A DNA stretch of 64,000 bases, from NCBI GenBank assembly GCA_949130495.1, contig OX422218.1:45098823-45162822 (forward strand), in the 5' to 3' direction. Made by a program: the position numbers and the translations under genes. This stretch comes from Sambucus nigra. Its lineage: Eukaryota > Streptophyta > Magnoliopsida > Dipsacales > Adoxaceae. Positions 23,470-35,166 of this stretch are shown here, piece by piece. Numbering within the stretch: the stretch's first letter is position 1; every line of letters starts with the position of its first letter. Below the pieces are notes generated by a model, which made no database searches, was not told the DNA's origin, and worked only from the letters and a program-made list of their open reading frames with translations.

Positions 23470-25572
23470 CTTAGATTTCAACCCACTTGTTTTTATCTTA
23501 AAGGACAACAAGTTAACTAGAATGAACTACATTGACTGAAAAAGAATCTAGGACATTGTCTTAACTACTAAGGACTATAAATTTGTTTTGGCTAGACCAT
23601 GACCTGTCAAGCCTAATGAGGGGCACCCAAAGAGGATGTTTGGGATTATAATTAGTGGAAAAAGGCTAATCAAATGGATCGTTTTTATATAGTGGCATCT
23701 ATGATTAATGTACTTCAACACCGGCATCAACATATGTTAAGCTATTACGATGTGATTATGAACCTCGGGTATATGTTTGAGGATCAAAACCATGACGCAA
23801 GGTTGCATCATATGGCAAGGATGATAAACACAAAGATGTTGTTTTACGTGATTATGTTCTTAAGATAATATCCAAAGTGGGAAAAATATAAGTGTTTGGT
23901 TATAATATTGATGAGGAAACCCATATCAATCTTTTGCTCCAATCATTACCAAAGTCCTATAAACTATTTCTCCTAAACTAATTTATGAACAACTTTCATT
24001 ACTCACTGGCACAATTGTTTAATAGACTCCAAGATGTGGATAATATCATTAGGCAAAAGGGTGTTATTTAGGTTGTTAAAAATGTCTCGTCTTCTTATGT
24101 CCTAAGAAGATTATGAAGAAGGGAGAGTCTTAGGCACAATTTATGGTTGTTAATATCAAATTTAATCCTCAAGTAGGGGGTAAGAAGATAAAAGGAAATT
24201 TTTATTTTTGTAAGTGGTCAGGACATTAGAGGAAGTCGGACTCGACCTCTTTAGAAAAGTTGAATGGAAATGGTAGTTTCTCATTAGTCATTAAGACATG
24301 ATTTATGGTACAATTTACCGATACTTGGTGTGTTGATTTTGGAGTCTGTAATTATGTTTGCAATTATTTATAGAGGTTCCAAGTAACCTAGGATCTCAAT
24401 GAAGGAGATACTATATCGTTCATGGATTATAACCACAAGAAAACACTATTACCAAGAAGAAAATTTATATTTAAATTTTGGTGAAGGCGCTAAGTTAATA
24501 ATAATAATAAATTGTTTTTATGTTCCTAGTATTATAAGAAATTTTATTTTGGTTTCTAAACTGGGTATGAATGGAAATTTTCTTTATTTTAATAAATTTA
24601 TTTTTTATTAAAAATGGAAAATATCTAATTTATTCTAGTACATTGGAAAATGATCGTTATAATATAAGGCATGTCTCACCATTAAATTTAACTTCTTGAA
24701 ACAGTATCTTAAATGTAAATAACAAAGGAAAAAAGATACCTTCTAAGTTGAACCAAATATATCTTTGGCACTTACACTTAGGGATATTATTCTAAAATGA
24801 ATTCATTGACTAGTTTCAAATGAACAATTGAGTTTAATGAAAGTGCAGATAATTCTTGTCTCCAAATACTATTTAGAAGGTAAAATAACAGATAGAACTT
24901 TATTGGCCAAAGGATATAGAGATAAATATGGGTTAAAGGTTCATTTTTATTTATGTGGCACTATGACAATACGGGCAAGAGGTGCCTAAGAGTACTTAAT
25001 CACTTTTGTTGATGACTACTCCAGGTTTGGATATGTTTATCTAATGCAACACAAACACCTTTCCTGTAATAAGTTCAAACTGTACAAGGATGAGGTGGAG
25101 CATAGGCATGGTAAACAAATCTGAACCCTACAATTTGATTATGGAGGAGAGTACCGATTAGTAGAGTTTAGTAATTACTTATCATTGGTGGTTATTAAAT
25201 CCTAATTGTCTGCACCAAGCACTCCACATTAGAATAATGTAGCAGAAAAAAGGATGTGATTATTTTGGTCATAATTAGATCCATGATGAGTTACTTGGAT
25301 CTTCTTGATTCTTTTTAGGATTATGCATTAAAAGAGGATACTTATTTACTGCACTTGGTTTCTTCTATATAGTTTCAGCAACTCCCACAGCACTATGTAC
25401 TAGGTGCAAACATAGTGTCAGACATTTTAATTCTATGGTTACACAACACATGTGCTAAGGAAGGATCCCTGTAACTTGGAATCATGGAAGGAAGTATGTC
25501 ACTTTGTAGATTACCTTAAAGTTATTAAAGGTTATTTCTTTTATATCCTAATGACTAGCGGGTGTTAGTTAA
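23470..25572 (+). pseudogene. copia gag, protease and integrase, broken
   Basis: The gag start region has LKDNKLTR-NYID and DIVLTTKDYKFVLARP (about 23500-23600). The gag core follows: ASMINVLQHRHQHM, GYMFEDQNHDARL (23674-23868), then EETHINLLLQSLPKSY (about 23915). A zinc knuckle near 24205 keeps only FCKWSGH. Protease: DTWCVDFGVCNYVCNYL near 24320, with DFG where DSG is expected. Integrase: YLITFVDDYSRFGYVYLMQHK (about 24990), DYGGEYRLVEFSNYL (about 25137) and APSTPH-NNVAEKRM (about 25213). The end is the YPND-RVLVNVD block at 25535-25572, cut by the Tat insertion. Many stops make it clearly dead. Confidence 0.85.
25568..25572 (+). repeat. Target-site duplication GTTAA, left copy
   Basis: GTTAA directly precedes the Tat LTR at 25573 and recurs directly after the distal LTR at 52927-52931. 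The copia reading continues across the site when one copy is counted. Confidence 0.9.
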
Positions 25573-26054
25573 TGTTGATGTAAAAAACTAGACTTGATCT
25601 AATTAATTAATCATAGATAAATATGAATAAAGAAATATGATAAAGGATTTTTAAAGTGTATAAGCCTTAATGAAAATGGCCTATGTTCACTGTCTTGTAT
25701 TGCTGGGTATTTTGCCTTGATCTCAACTATGATCGCAAGTGATCATTTACCCCGTTATAGAGGGGGTTACAATGTATTTATAGCCCTTGGGATGCCAATA
25801 TGAATAGACAATATGTCCTTATTTAATAGACATATACATCTGTACATAATAAGAATGTTCATTGAATCTGTTCTTATCGTTTGATCTTCCTGAGTAGATG
25901 CTCTGTATGTTGAGTAGCTCGGCAAGTTGGGTAGCTCGGTATGCTGAGTATCTCAGCGTGTTGAGTTGTTCGGTGAATATATTTTGTGCCACACAAGATG
26001 ACACGCGTCTTCATATAATCGATCCACGTCAGCTGACTAAATTTTGTATCAACA
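25573..26054 (-). repeat. 3' LTR of Tat copy 2
   Basis: 482 bp with TGTTGAT/ATCAACA ends. It holds about three units of the GAGTAGCTCGG-type minisatellite (about 25908-25975), and a TATA box on the minus strand at 25775-25782. Confidence 0.93.
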
Positions 26055-26068
26055 GAAGCCCCCAATAT
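26055..26068 (-). promoter_or_regulatory. Polypurine tract of Tat copy 2
   Basis: On the minus strand AATATTGGGGGCTTC abuts the LTR, the same tract as at 11043 in copy 1. Confidence 0.8.
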
Positions 26069-26998
26069 TTCACAGTTGATGTTGGATATGAAAGTGTGCA
26101 ACACCATGCCTAGAGGTTGCTGGATACGTTTACCCGGTCTCATTAGATTACAGATCTCCAACACTTGTTAAATTTAATGATTTTGAGCGTAAAATGGTAA
26201 AACTCATAAATATTTTGAATCTTCGATAGATGCTTGGGTATTTGTGTCTTTTTCATCATTTAGCCATCGAAAACGCAATTTTCATCTCTAGTGATCATTA
26301 CTTTTCTCTCTTCCCGAAGCAATGCATTTAAGAGCAATATAATCAAATCGTCTTCTACCTTTTGCCTTTTATACTTCCAAGCCCTTTATCTTCTCGCTTT
26401 TTCTTCTTACACTCGTTCCTTCTGTCATCTGCCTTAGCAGTTTTCTCAATTTTCTGTAAGACCTTCTTCTTTCTTCTTTCTTTGCTTTATCCACCATGGT
26501 TTATCTTATCGAATCGTTGGATAAGTTACGAGATGATTATGTAATTCCCTCTTGGGTTATTTTGGAAGAACCTCCTTGACCTTCTAATTTATTTTTTTAG
26601 CTGAGGGACATTGGTTTCCTTCCATTTTTGTAGCGGAATGTGACTTTTCTTTGCCGCCTAATCCCCTGTGTTTAGAATTTTGACAATATTTCGATATTGT
26701 TCCAGCAAAATTTGTTCCAAATACATGGAGGGTAGTTAATGGCGTACATAGGTTGAATTAAATTCATGGAACTCATTTAGAGATTCCTAAAATTATGTAT
26801 TGTTATAAATGGGTTACTAGCGATACCACCATTTATTTAAAAACTAGGTATTCTCATAGAAATTTGGTGGTCAATCTCCCTGATGCTAATGGGGACTATT
26901 TTGATCATGGGGTTGTGATGAAAAATTGGTAGCACCCCCCTTAAAAGGGACAGATGTGTACCATGGTCCCAGATGTCCAGTTTATGGCAATGGGATAG

Positions 26999-27076
26999 GT
27001 TGTTTTTAGTTTTTCAATTTAGCTCTATTTTTGTTTGATGAAATGTGTCGCTGATGCTTATTTTTGTTTATTGCAG
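26999..27076 (+). other. Intron 1 of antisense gene 1
   Basis: It has GT-AG ends and is T-rich. Removal joins ATA-G to TT-GAC in frame. The counterpart at 10111-10033 has the same ends. It lies on the strand opposite to the element's own genomic RNA, so retrotransposition would not remove it. Confidence 0.7.
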
Positions 27077-27813
27077 TTGACAATAAAAGAAAATCCCCAA
27101 AAGAGAGTGACATTAATATAAAAGATTTAAATTTTATCTGGGGGTTGCATCGAGCAATAGATGGGGAACAAGTGAGGTCTGCTTCTTATTTATTGAAATA
27201 TAAGACCACCACTTCTTCTTTTATTGCTCGTTCTCTTGTTCCTCCCTTGGTGATTAACCATGAGCAAGCTCAAGCATCTTCTTTATTTATTGAAGAAGCT
27301 TCTCCTGACTGAAGTATTTCTATTTCTGACCGGATGAAAAAGAAAAGGAAATTGCCTGGCCTCTTTGCTAAATTTGCTCCTGGTACTGAAGGGGCGAAGA
27401 AGAACAAAGGCGATGCTCCAACTAAGAAAAAGGATGTTGTTCATCCTGCCAAAGATATTAGCAAGAAGCCCCCTGTTCCCCCTAAAGAGGCATCACCTTT
27501 GATTTAAGTTGTTGTCTCAAAAAAGGCAGCACCTTTGATTAAAGCTGTTGTTATTCAAGAGGAGACAACACATATGATTGAAGGTGCTACTTTGAGGAGG
27601 TAAATGAGGGGTCCTGCTGAAAGGCAAGTGGATGTTGTTGCCCAACCTACTAGAGTTGGGATTTATTCTTTGAGGGCTAGTTCTCCAGCCGTTTTTACCC
27701 CTGGTTTGGCCAAGAAATTTATCAAGTCGGGGACTCTCCCTGATTGTTGATCTGCTAAAACTTTAACTCCTTGGGATAAAGTTACCGATTTGACAGTCCA
27801 ACACCTTGTATCG

Positions 27814-27893
27814 GTAATTGGTCATTGTATTTATCTTTTTAATTCTTCATTGCCATGTTCATACTATGATTCATGCCTTTCTTCTTCTCACAG
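27814..27893 (+). other. Intron 2 of antisense gene 1
   Basis: GTAATT donor and CTCACAG acceptor, 80 nt. Removal joins HLVS to FLVYFDNI in phase 0. The counterpart in copy 1 (9296-9217) has the stronger donor GTAAG but a mutated acceptor (AA). Confidence 0.72.
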
Positions 27894-28755
27894 TTTTTGG
27901 TGTACTTCGATAATATTGTGGAGAAGGATGAAGCCATCAAAACTTCAACCTCATCCAGTGGAGTAGAGGAAGCCCTTGCTGGCTAGTCAAAATCTTTAGG
28001 GGAGTCCATATAAAAGTACGAAGAGGACAAATCTACCTGGGTGAATCAATTCCAATCAGTTGAGATGGCTCGTCAACAAGCTGATACATCTCGAGATCGG
28101 CTGTAAATGACTCCAAGGAGTTGGAGGAAAAATTGAAGGTTGCTCTTTCCAGCAAAGTGGAAGATGATGGCAAGCTTAAAGAGGTTGAACGGCGTAAGAA
28201 CGAACTTGAGGAGAAGGTGAGGTTTATTGAAGAGCTTCTTAGGGAAAAAACTTCCTCGAAGAGAGTGAAGTGGAAAGCTCCTATAAAGAAATCCTTTAGC
28301 TCTAGTTGGGACAAGGGATGGAATAAAGCTTTGGCTGCTGTCTTTTCCCAGATGGACTATGCAAGTTTGAAATACTTCAGAGACGAAAGGGTTACAGCTC
28401 TGAAGGAGTTGAATGTTGGTGATGATTCTGAACTACTTCAGAAACACATTCATGGTCCTCCTCCTCCTATTGAAGATGAAAAAGAATATGAAGCTGCTTC
28501 TAATGAATCTTCTATGGTCATGGTAGAGAAAATGCCTATTGTTACCATTCCTCAATCCTACGAGTAAGTTCAGCATACAACTTCTTCCGAGCAATGCCAA
28601 CTGCCCTCGAAGTAACCAATTCCTTCATCCAAATTGGCTTATGATGTTGTAAGAAATCAGGGGAAGGTGTAGAGTTGTTCGGTTTTTTTAATTATGTTGT
28701 TTTTTTATTTTTCCCTTTTATTGTAACTTTGGTTGTACTTTCTCCTCCTGTGATC

Positions 28756-28761
28756 AATAAA
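28756..28761 (+). terminator. Poly(A) signal of antisense gene 1
   Basis: AATAAA about 85 bp after the ancestral stop. The same ATCAATAAAATGGA context occurs in unit B (about 30690) and inverted in copy 1 (8339-8344). Confidence 0.55.
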
Positions 28762-28858
28762 ATGGAATTTGTTATTTATTCTGTATTTTCTCCTTTACTT
28801 GCTCGATATGTATCGTTGTTGATCCATTTTTACTTTTCCTTGCTAGTTTGTTGCCAGT

Positions 28859-30121
28859 ATGGAACTCTTGTCAACTCATGATGAAGTGCTGATGAACATA
28901 TGTATTCATTACTTCAAGGTTGATCATATAGATTTCAGTGAAGCTAAAATAGTTAATATCCTTGGACCTAATGCCTCTGAGTGAGCAATTAAATCTTACC
29001 AATATTTAAAATGTCTGCTTGATCGGGCGGTGTCCAATAATGTCGCTTATTTTGAAATGATTGAAGACCTTCAAGGAGTGATCAGGGAACTTCAACTTTA
29101 ACACAAGGAAACCACTGCACTTCTGCATGAGGGCTATGAGAAGAAGTACCAACAGTTGAGTGCTGTTTGGGGTGAAGACAAATTTATTTCAGCCCATAGG
29201 AAGAGAAAGAGTTTTCTTAAACTTGAAGTTGAGGAGCACATACACATTTCCAAGATGTGGGAGGAGGAAAATATTGCCTTGCGAGAAGAACTCAGACAAC
29301 TAAAGTCTGCCTCTTCTTATAGAGTTCTGGTCCCAATTAGTGATGAGGGATTTTTATTTTTGGAAACTAAAAATGATGCATTGAGAGAAGAATTGGAGGC
29401 TTTGAAATGAGTCAAACCTACATCTTCCTAGTGGGGTAGAGCAAGAGCTGGTCAGAGCAGAATTGAAGAGACTAGGACTAAACAAACCTTAGCAAATCAG
29501 GCTGTTCTGCTTAAAGCCAAAAATTAAGGTCTGGTTGAGATGTCCCAAAAAATTCAAAGTCTTACTAAGCAACTTTCCAATAAGAGCTCTGCGTTGGAAA
29601 GTAAAGAAAACTTGGGGAAGAAACTTCATCAACAAGTTGAGAGATTGACTTATCAATTTCACAAGCAGCATAGAGAGTTTTGGATGGAGGGATACAATAA
29701 AGCTTTGTGTCATCTTAATGCCAGGTTAAAGCAGTCAAACAATGAGGGGTACAAGTATGGATGGATGAATGCTCTGGATGTGATGCACGTTGAAAAGGGG
29801 ATATCGTTGTGGCATTGGTGTGATCCTTAATTGCTTGATCTGTCAGTTCCTCCTTTTAAACTAGACGTTAGTTGGATTTCAGTCAGTTCTATTCCTCAAT
29901 GTTTGATCTCCAAATACCTTGATGATTACCAGCTTCATAAAGATTTTAAGATATCCTGTCCTCCACATTAATTTGATCGACCAAGTTCGAGCAATACTAA
30001 GATGCTGCAGGATTTAAATTATATCAATTCTCCTTTTTCTTTAGATGATCCTCCAGCTGGAATGGATCCCGTACCTAAATCGAAAGAAGAAAAACCAATA
30101 GAATCGGAAATTTGTATTTAA
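28859..30121 (+). pseudogene. Antisense gene 2, unit A: coiled-coil protein of unknown role
   Basis: The start MELLSTHD is at 28859. It is the best-preserved of the three copies: the start region reads through HYFKVDHIDFSEAKIV in frame, where copy 1 and unit B are shifted. Stops at about 28981 and 29099 are CGA/CAA-to-TGA/TAA type changes. The coiled coil runs to LREELEALK-stop (29408). The reading then resumes with EMSQKIQSLTKQLSNKSSAL and KALCHLNARLKQSNN (29540-29830) and ends ESEICI-stop at 30119. AATAAA lies at 30124. The TGA after ALK is in all copies, so the downstream half may be a separate product, or a splice may skip the stop. No known domain was recognised. Confidence 0.6.
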
Positions 30122-30123
30122 TG

Positions 30124-30129
30124 AATAAA
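30124..30129 (+). terminator. Poly(A) signal of antisense gene 2
   Basis: AATAAA two bases after the stop of unit A. It is repeated in unit B (about 32091) and inverted in copy 1 (6971-6976). Confidence 0.5.
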
Positions 30130-30787
30130 AGTTTATGTTTTTGTAATTTTCTTTCCTTGGAAATAGATTATAAGATGTTTTACTTATCATGTTGTATATA
30201 TATCTATAAGGAGACAATTTGTCTTGCTTTTGGTTTAATTGCCTAGACAATGGAACTTTGCCTCATTTGTTGCCTAGTTGTAGTGACTTGTCACCCATAA
30301 GTGCCTAAGCAGTGGAATTATTGTCATCCCATGTTCCTGCTTAGTTGTAGCAATCTAATCTAGATTACCTTGGTGCCTAGGCAGTGGATGCCCCTTAAGG
30401 TCACCCATTTTCTTACCTAGTTTTGGATGCCCCTTGAGGTCACCCGTAATCAAACAGGCCTTGCCTTGTATGATTGTTATGCCCACATTGTTGGTTATGT
30501 TTATTGATGCCGACCAACATTTGTTGGTGGTTGCTGATATACTGACCAACCGTAATTAGTGGTTGCTGATATGCCGACCAACATTAGTTGGTAGGAAATA
30601 AGGAGAAGGTGTAGAGTGGTTCGGCTTTTTAATTATGGTTTTTTCCCTTTTATTTAACTTGTTGTACTTTCTCCTCCTGCTATCAATAAAATGGAATTTG
30701 TTATTTATTCTGAGTTTTCTCCTTTACTTGTTCGATATGTATCGTTGTTGATCCATTTTTAATTTTCTTTGCTAGTTTGATGCAAGG

Positions 30788-32095
30788 ATGGAACTCTTGT
30801 CAGCTCATGATACAGAGTTGATGAAGAAAATGTATTGATTACTTCAAGGCTGGTCATACAGATTTCACTAAAGCTGAAATAGTTAATATCCTTGGACCTG
30901 ATGCCTCTGAGCGAGCAATTGAATCTTACCAATATTTAAAATGTCTGCTTGAACGGGCGATGGCTAATAATGCCGCTTATTATGAAATGATTGAAGACCT
31001 TCAAGGAGTAACCTAGGAACTTCAACTTCAACACAAGGAAACCACTGCACTTCTACATGTGGGTATGAGAAGAAGTACCAACAGTTGAGTGTTGATCGAG
31101 GTTATGACAAATTTATTTCAACCCACAAGTAGAGAGAGTGTGCTTAAACTTAAAGTTGAGGAGCACAGAAACATTGCCAAGCTATTGGAGGGGGAAAATA
31201 TTGCCTTGCGAGAAGAACTGAGACAAATAAAGTCTGCCTCTTCTTTTGGAGTTCTGGTCCCGATTAGTGATGAGGGCTTTTCATTTTTGGAAACTGAAAA
31301 TGCTGCATTGAGAGAAGAATTGGAGGCTTTGAAATGAATCAGATATACATCTTCCTCGCAGTTTAGAGCAAGAGATGGTTAGAGCATCATTGAAGAGACT
31401 AGGATTGAATAAACCTTAGCAAATCAGGTTGTTCAGTTGAAAGCCAAAAATCAAACTCTGGTTGAGATGTCCCAAAAAATTCAAAGTCTTACCGAGCAAC
31501 TTTCCAATCTGATTTCTGCGTTGGAAAGTAAAGAAAACTTGGTGAAAAAACTACATCAGCAAGTTGAGAGATTGACTTATCAATTTCATAAGAAGTCTAG
31601 AGAGTTTTGGATGGTGGGTTACAATGAAGGTTCATTCCATCTTGATGTCAGGTTAAAGTAGTCAAACAATGAGGGGTAAAAGTATGGATGGATGAATGCT
31701 CTAGCTGTGATGCACATTGAAAAAGGGAAATCGTTGTGGCATTGGTGTGATCCTGGACTACTTAATCTACCAGATCCTCCTTTCAAACTAAACATTAGTT
31801 GGATTACAATCAGTTCCATTCCTTAATATTTGATCTCCAAATACCTTGGTGATTACCAGCTTCATGAAGATTTCGAGATATCCCGTCCTCCACATTTACT
31901 TAACCGACCAAGTTCGGGCAATACCAGGATGTTGCAGGATTTAAATTCAATCAATTCTCCTTTTGCTTCATTTGATCCTCCAGTTGCAATTGATCATGTA
32001 CCTAAATCGGAAGAAGAAGAAGAAGAAGAAGAAGAAGAAGAAGAAGAAGAAGAAGAAATAAATAATAGAATAGGAAATTTGTATTTAATGAATAA
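30788..32095 (+). pseudogene. Antisense gene 2, unit B (duplicated, broken)
   Basis: The start MELLSAHD at 30788 is followed within about 15 codons by a frameshift and stop at TATTGATTACTT, like copy 1. Coding blocks resume at 31089-31337 (KLLEGENIALREELRQIK) and 31437-31661 (EMSQKIQSLTEQLSN, KLHQQVERLTYQFHKK). The C-terminal part gives RPSSGNTRMLQDLNSINS. A (GAA)n run then gives a long glutamate tract, and the last codons are in a shifted frame compared with unit A. Confidence 0.58.
32010..32057. repeat. (GAA)n microsatellite in antisense gene 2, unit B
   Basis: About 16 GAA units where unit A has only two. It encodes a polyglutamate tract near the C terminus. Confidence 0.92.
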
Positions 32096-32759
32096 AAATT
32101 CATCTTTTTGTAATTTTCTTTCCTTGGAAATAGATTATAAGATGTTTTTCTTATCATGATGTATATATATCTATAAGGAGCCAATTTATCTTGTTTTGGT
32201 TTAATTGCCTAGACAATGGAACTTTGCCCCATTTGTTGCCTAGTTGATGTGACTTGTCACCCATAAGTGCCTAAGAAATGGAATTATTTTCATCCCACGG
32301 TCCTGCTTAGTTATAGGAATCGTATCTAGATTACCTTGGTGCCTAGGCATTGGATGCCCCTTAAGGTCACCAATCTTCTTGCCTAGTTTTGGATGCCCCT
32401 TGAGGTCTCCCATAATCAAACAGGACTTGCCTTGTATAATTGTTATGCCGACATTGTTGGTTATGTTTATTGATGCCGACCAACCTTAGTTGGTGGTTGC
32501 TGATATGCCGACTAACCGTAGTTAGTGGTTGTTGATATGCTGACTAACCTTAGTTGGTGGTTCTTGATGATGTTTTGATAAATTTAAGTTTAGTGTGTAG
32601 CACGAGTACTCCGAAAAAAATTGAACTAAAAACAATATGGGTAAAATATCATTTTTATTCATATTGAAAGAACGGAATACATGTGAATCTACCTTACTAA
32701 TAATATTGGCGCAGATGCTCTGCATTCCATGCATTTTTTAATTATTCCCCCTCTAAAGT

Positions 32760-33760
32760 TTATATTCTATAGGTTCCATATTCAACAATCGTTGTTACAC
32801 GATAAGGCCCGTTCCAGTTGGCTTCCAGCTTATTATGCTTCTGAATGGCTTTCTTGAGTACATAATCTCCCTCCTTGAGATCACATTTCTTGACCCGTTT
32901 ATTGTAGAACGTGGCAGTCCATTGCTGGTAAGCGATATTTCGAATTACTGCATCTTCCCGTACTTCCTCGAGCATGTCTAAATCTAAGATTCTCATCAAA
33001 TCGCTTACTGGATTGTTGAAATTAAGCACCCTGTAAGTAGGTATACCCAGTTCAGCGGGTATGACTGCTTCACTTCCAAAGGCTAACATGTAAGGAGATT
33101 CCCTAGTTGTTGTCGGGGACTTATTCAATAAGACCATAACACATAATGGAGCTTGTTAATCCAATTTCCTTTCGCATCACACAACCGTTGCTTCAACCCA
33201 TTCAACAGAGTTCTGTTGGTTACCTCTATTTTCCCGTTGCTTTGGGGATGGCCTGGTGCAGAATGAATCTTTTGAACAATGGACTGTTGATAGTACACAG
33301 CGAACTCCTCATTATCAAATTAGGTACGATGATTAGTGATGAAAGCCTGTGGCAGACCATATATGTAAATAATATTCTTCCAGATGAACTGATAGACCCT
33401 TTCATATGCCATGTCAATGAGAGGTTCATCTTCCACCCATTTTGTGAAATAATCAACAACGACTACCAAGTACTTGAATCATCCTTTGGTAGTTGGCAAA
33501 GGCCCAACCAAGTCTATTACCCACATAGAAAATGGCCATGGTGAGGTAATCGGTGTTAATAATGCCTGGGGAGTTCTTCGTATAGTAGAGAACTGTTAAC
33601 ACTTGTATCATTTCTCAGCATAATTTGTGCAGTCAGCTCGCATCTTTGGATAATAATATCCTTGCATCGTTATCCTCTATAAAAGAGTTTGACCTGCTAA
33701 ATGAACTCCACAAGAGCCTTCATGAATTTATTCTATCATATCTTTAATTCTGATGGATGA
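32760..33760 (-). pseudogene. Integrase of Tat copy 2, broken
   Basis: It is read right to left. The HHCC zinc region near 33600 has lost its first cysteine pair to stops. The core WVIDLVGPLP lies near 33525 and VVVDYFTKWVED near 33440. The second catalytic Asp is Asn (FITNHRT, about 33335) with a stop two codons later. EVTNRTLLNG (Glu kept) lies near 33210. The C-terminal part (33137-32760) is the cleanest stretch, with GSEAVIPAELG, KEGDYVLKKAIQ and NGPYRVTTIVE. It is inactive as written. Confidence 0.88.
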
Positions 33761-33888
33761 ACACACCTCTATAGACCTGCTATCATACCTCTTCTGTACA
33801 GAACTCCATTGTTTAAGATATACCTAGCAGCTTTAAACTTGAGCCTCTTAGCCGCAAGTTGATCGAATGGTAAAATGTCATCTTTAAA

Positions 33889-34430
33889 TTACGACCTGAT
33901 GGGATCCATCCAGGAAGGTCCCATATCCAAAGTGATGAACTTCACCATCAAATCGTCATCAATGCTTCGGTCTCCAAGTATCTCAATCAGAATCATTCTT
34001 TGTAGCTCGGTGCGAGTAACTGAGGCTAACCGAGCTAGTGCATCAGCCCTCGCATTTTCCAGTCTTGGTATTCTGATCACTTGGACCGCTGCAAAATTGG
34101 ATACAATCTCCATAGCTTTGGTGTGATACCTAGACATGAATTATCCCTTTGTCATGTACAACCCGAGACTCTAATTTACGACTAACTGTGAATCACTAAA
34201 CACCGTAACTTTCTCTCCATTCAGTGTTTTGGCTAAACTAAGGCCCATAATCATAGCTTCATACTCAGCTTCATTGTTAGAAGCTTTGAATTGGAAACTC
34301 AGAGAATATTCTATACCCAATCCATCCGGAATTTTAAGAATTATTCCAGCTCTGCTGCCTGTGGCACCCGAAGAACCATCAACATACAAATTCCTTACAG
34401 GGATACAGTTATCAAACCCTTGGACTGATT
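33889..34430 (-). pseudogene. Second (archaeal-type) RNase H of Tat copy 2
   Basis: LYVDGSSGATGS (first Asp, about 34380), NNEAEYEAMIMGL (Glu, about 34275) and VFSDSQLVVN (Asp kept, about 34200) are present. The end is ENARADALARLASVT (about 34055) in the open stretch 34137-33889. The catalytic set visible here is more complete than in copy 1, where the Asp of FSDSQL is Tyr. Confidence 0.83.
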
Positions 34431-34589
34431 AAATCCCGTGATGGAATATTTGGTGCTTCTTTTAATCATCCCTCAACTCTGGGCTTTTATCATAGGATTC
34501 TTGTTGCTCGATCACCATACCCTCCGATAAGTCTGCTGATGGGAGTTGATTGGGGATGGTTTTTGATGATCCTCTAACATTCACGGGTT

Positions 34590-35166
34590 CAACTGCATTA
34601 AATCTCTATTGGTAAGAGATATCTGGGTAAGTAAATTCAGTAATGAAATCTGCCACTACCTGCCATTTGAGAGAAGACCTTGGCTCATAGACAATGTCAT
34701 ATTTACCTAACTCCACTACCCAATACATCAATCTTCCAGATGTTTTCGGTTTGTATAAAGCCTGTCTAAGTGGCATGTTGATGTATACCACTATCTTATG
34801 GGCTTGGAAGTATGGTTTCTTTCTCCTGCTCGCCTCGATCAATGCTAATGATAGCTTCTCCAATTTTGGGTACCTAATCTCTGCTCCTCGGAATGCCTTG
34901 CTTGTATAATACACCGGCTTTTGCACTCTGTCGTCTACTCTTATCAACGCTGAACTGATTACACTTTCTGAGACAGCCAAGTACAAGTATAATTTCTCTC
35001 CCACTACCGGCCTGGACAACAAAAGAGGTGTAACCAAATATCTCTTCAACTCTTGGAATGCCTTATCACACTCATCATTCCACTCAGAAAAAAAAATTGA
35101 GTGTCTTAAATAATGGAAGACATCTTTTAGTTGCTCGAGAGACAAACCTGGTGAGAGTTGCAACAC
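34590..35166 (-). pseudogene. First RNase H of Tat copy 2
   Basis: An open stretch of 186 codons covers the whole domain: FSEWNDECDKAFQELKRYL, LYLYLAVSESVISSALI, YYTSKAFRGAEIRYPKLEKL, IVVYINMPLRQ (Asn where copy 1 has Asp) and YDIVYEPRSSLKWQVVADF. It is the least damaged pol domain of this copy and follows RT directly. Confidence 0.87.

Larger units (their letters stand above)
26497..28672 (+). pseudogene. Antisense gene 1 of Tat copy 2, with two introns; putative gypsy-type transposon protein
   Basis: The start MVYLIESLDKL is at 26497. Exon 1 (26497-26998) is damaged by stops and a frameshift, but VTSDTTIYLKTRYSHRNLVV and the PDVQF/MAMG region match copy 1. Intron 1 is 26999-27076 (78 nt, ends TTGCAG). 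Exon 2 (27077-27813) opens VDNKRKSPKESDINIK and has FIWGLHRAIDGEQVRSASYL and GTLPD motifs. Intron 2 is 27814-27893 (80 nt, ends CTCACAG). Exon 3 opens FLVYFDNIVEKDEA and is a lysine/glutamate-rich coiled coil (28121-28567) with SWDKGWNKAL. Splicing keeps frame at both introns (phases 1 and 0). A CAA-to-TAA change stops it at 28565; the ancestral stop is at 28670. An AATAAA follows at 28756. The function is unknown. Confidence 0.7.
28649..32558 (+). repeat. Tandem duplication of about 1.95 kb inside Tat copy 2
   Basis: Unit A is 28649-30590 and unit B 30591-32558. Both run from the GTAAGAAATCAGG/GTAGGAAATAAGG block through the end of antisense gene 1, its poly(A) signal, all of antisense gene 2 and the TTGGTCGGCAT spacer repeats. 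Copy 1 has a single copy (about 6506-8440). The units have diverged by substitutions and indels, so the duplication is not recent. Confidence 0.88.

Noticed and set aside
33146..33544. Plus-strand open frame of 132 codons
   Set aside because: It is the complement of the integrase core of Tat copy 2 (minus strand) and has no protein-like features of its own.
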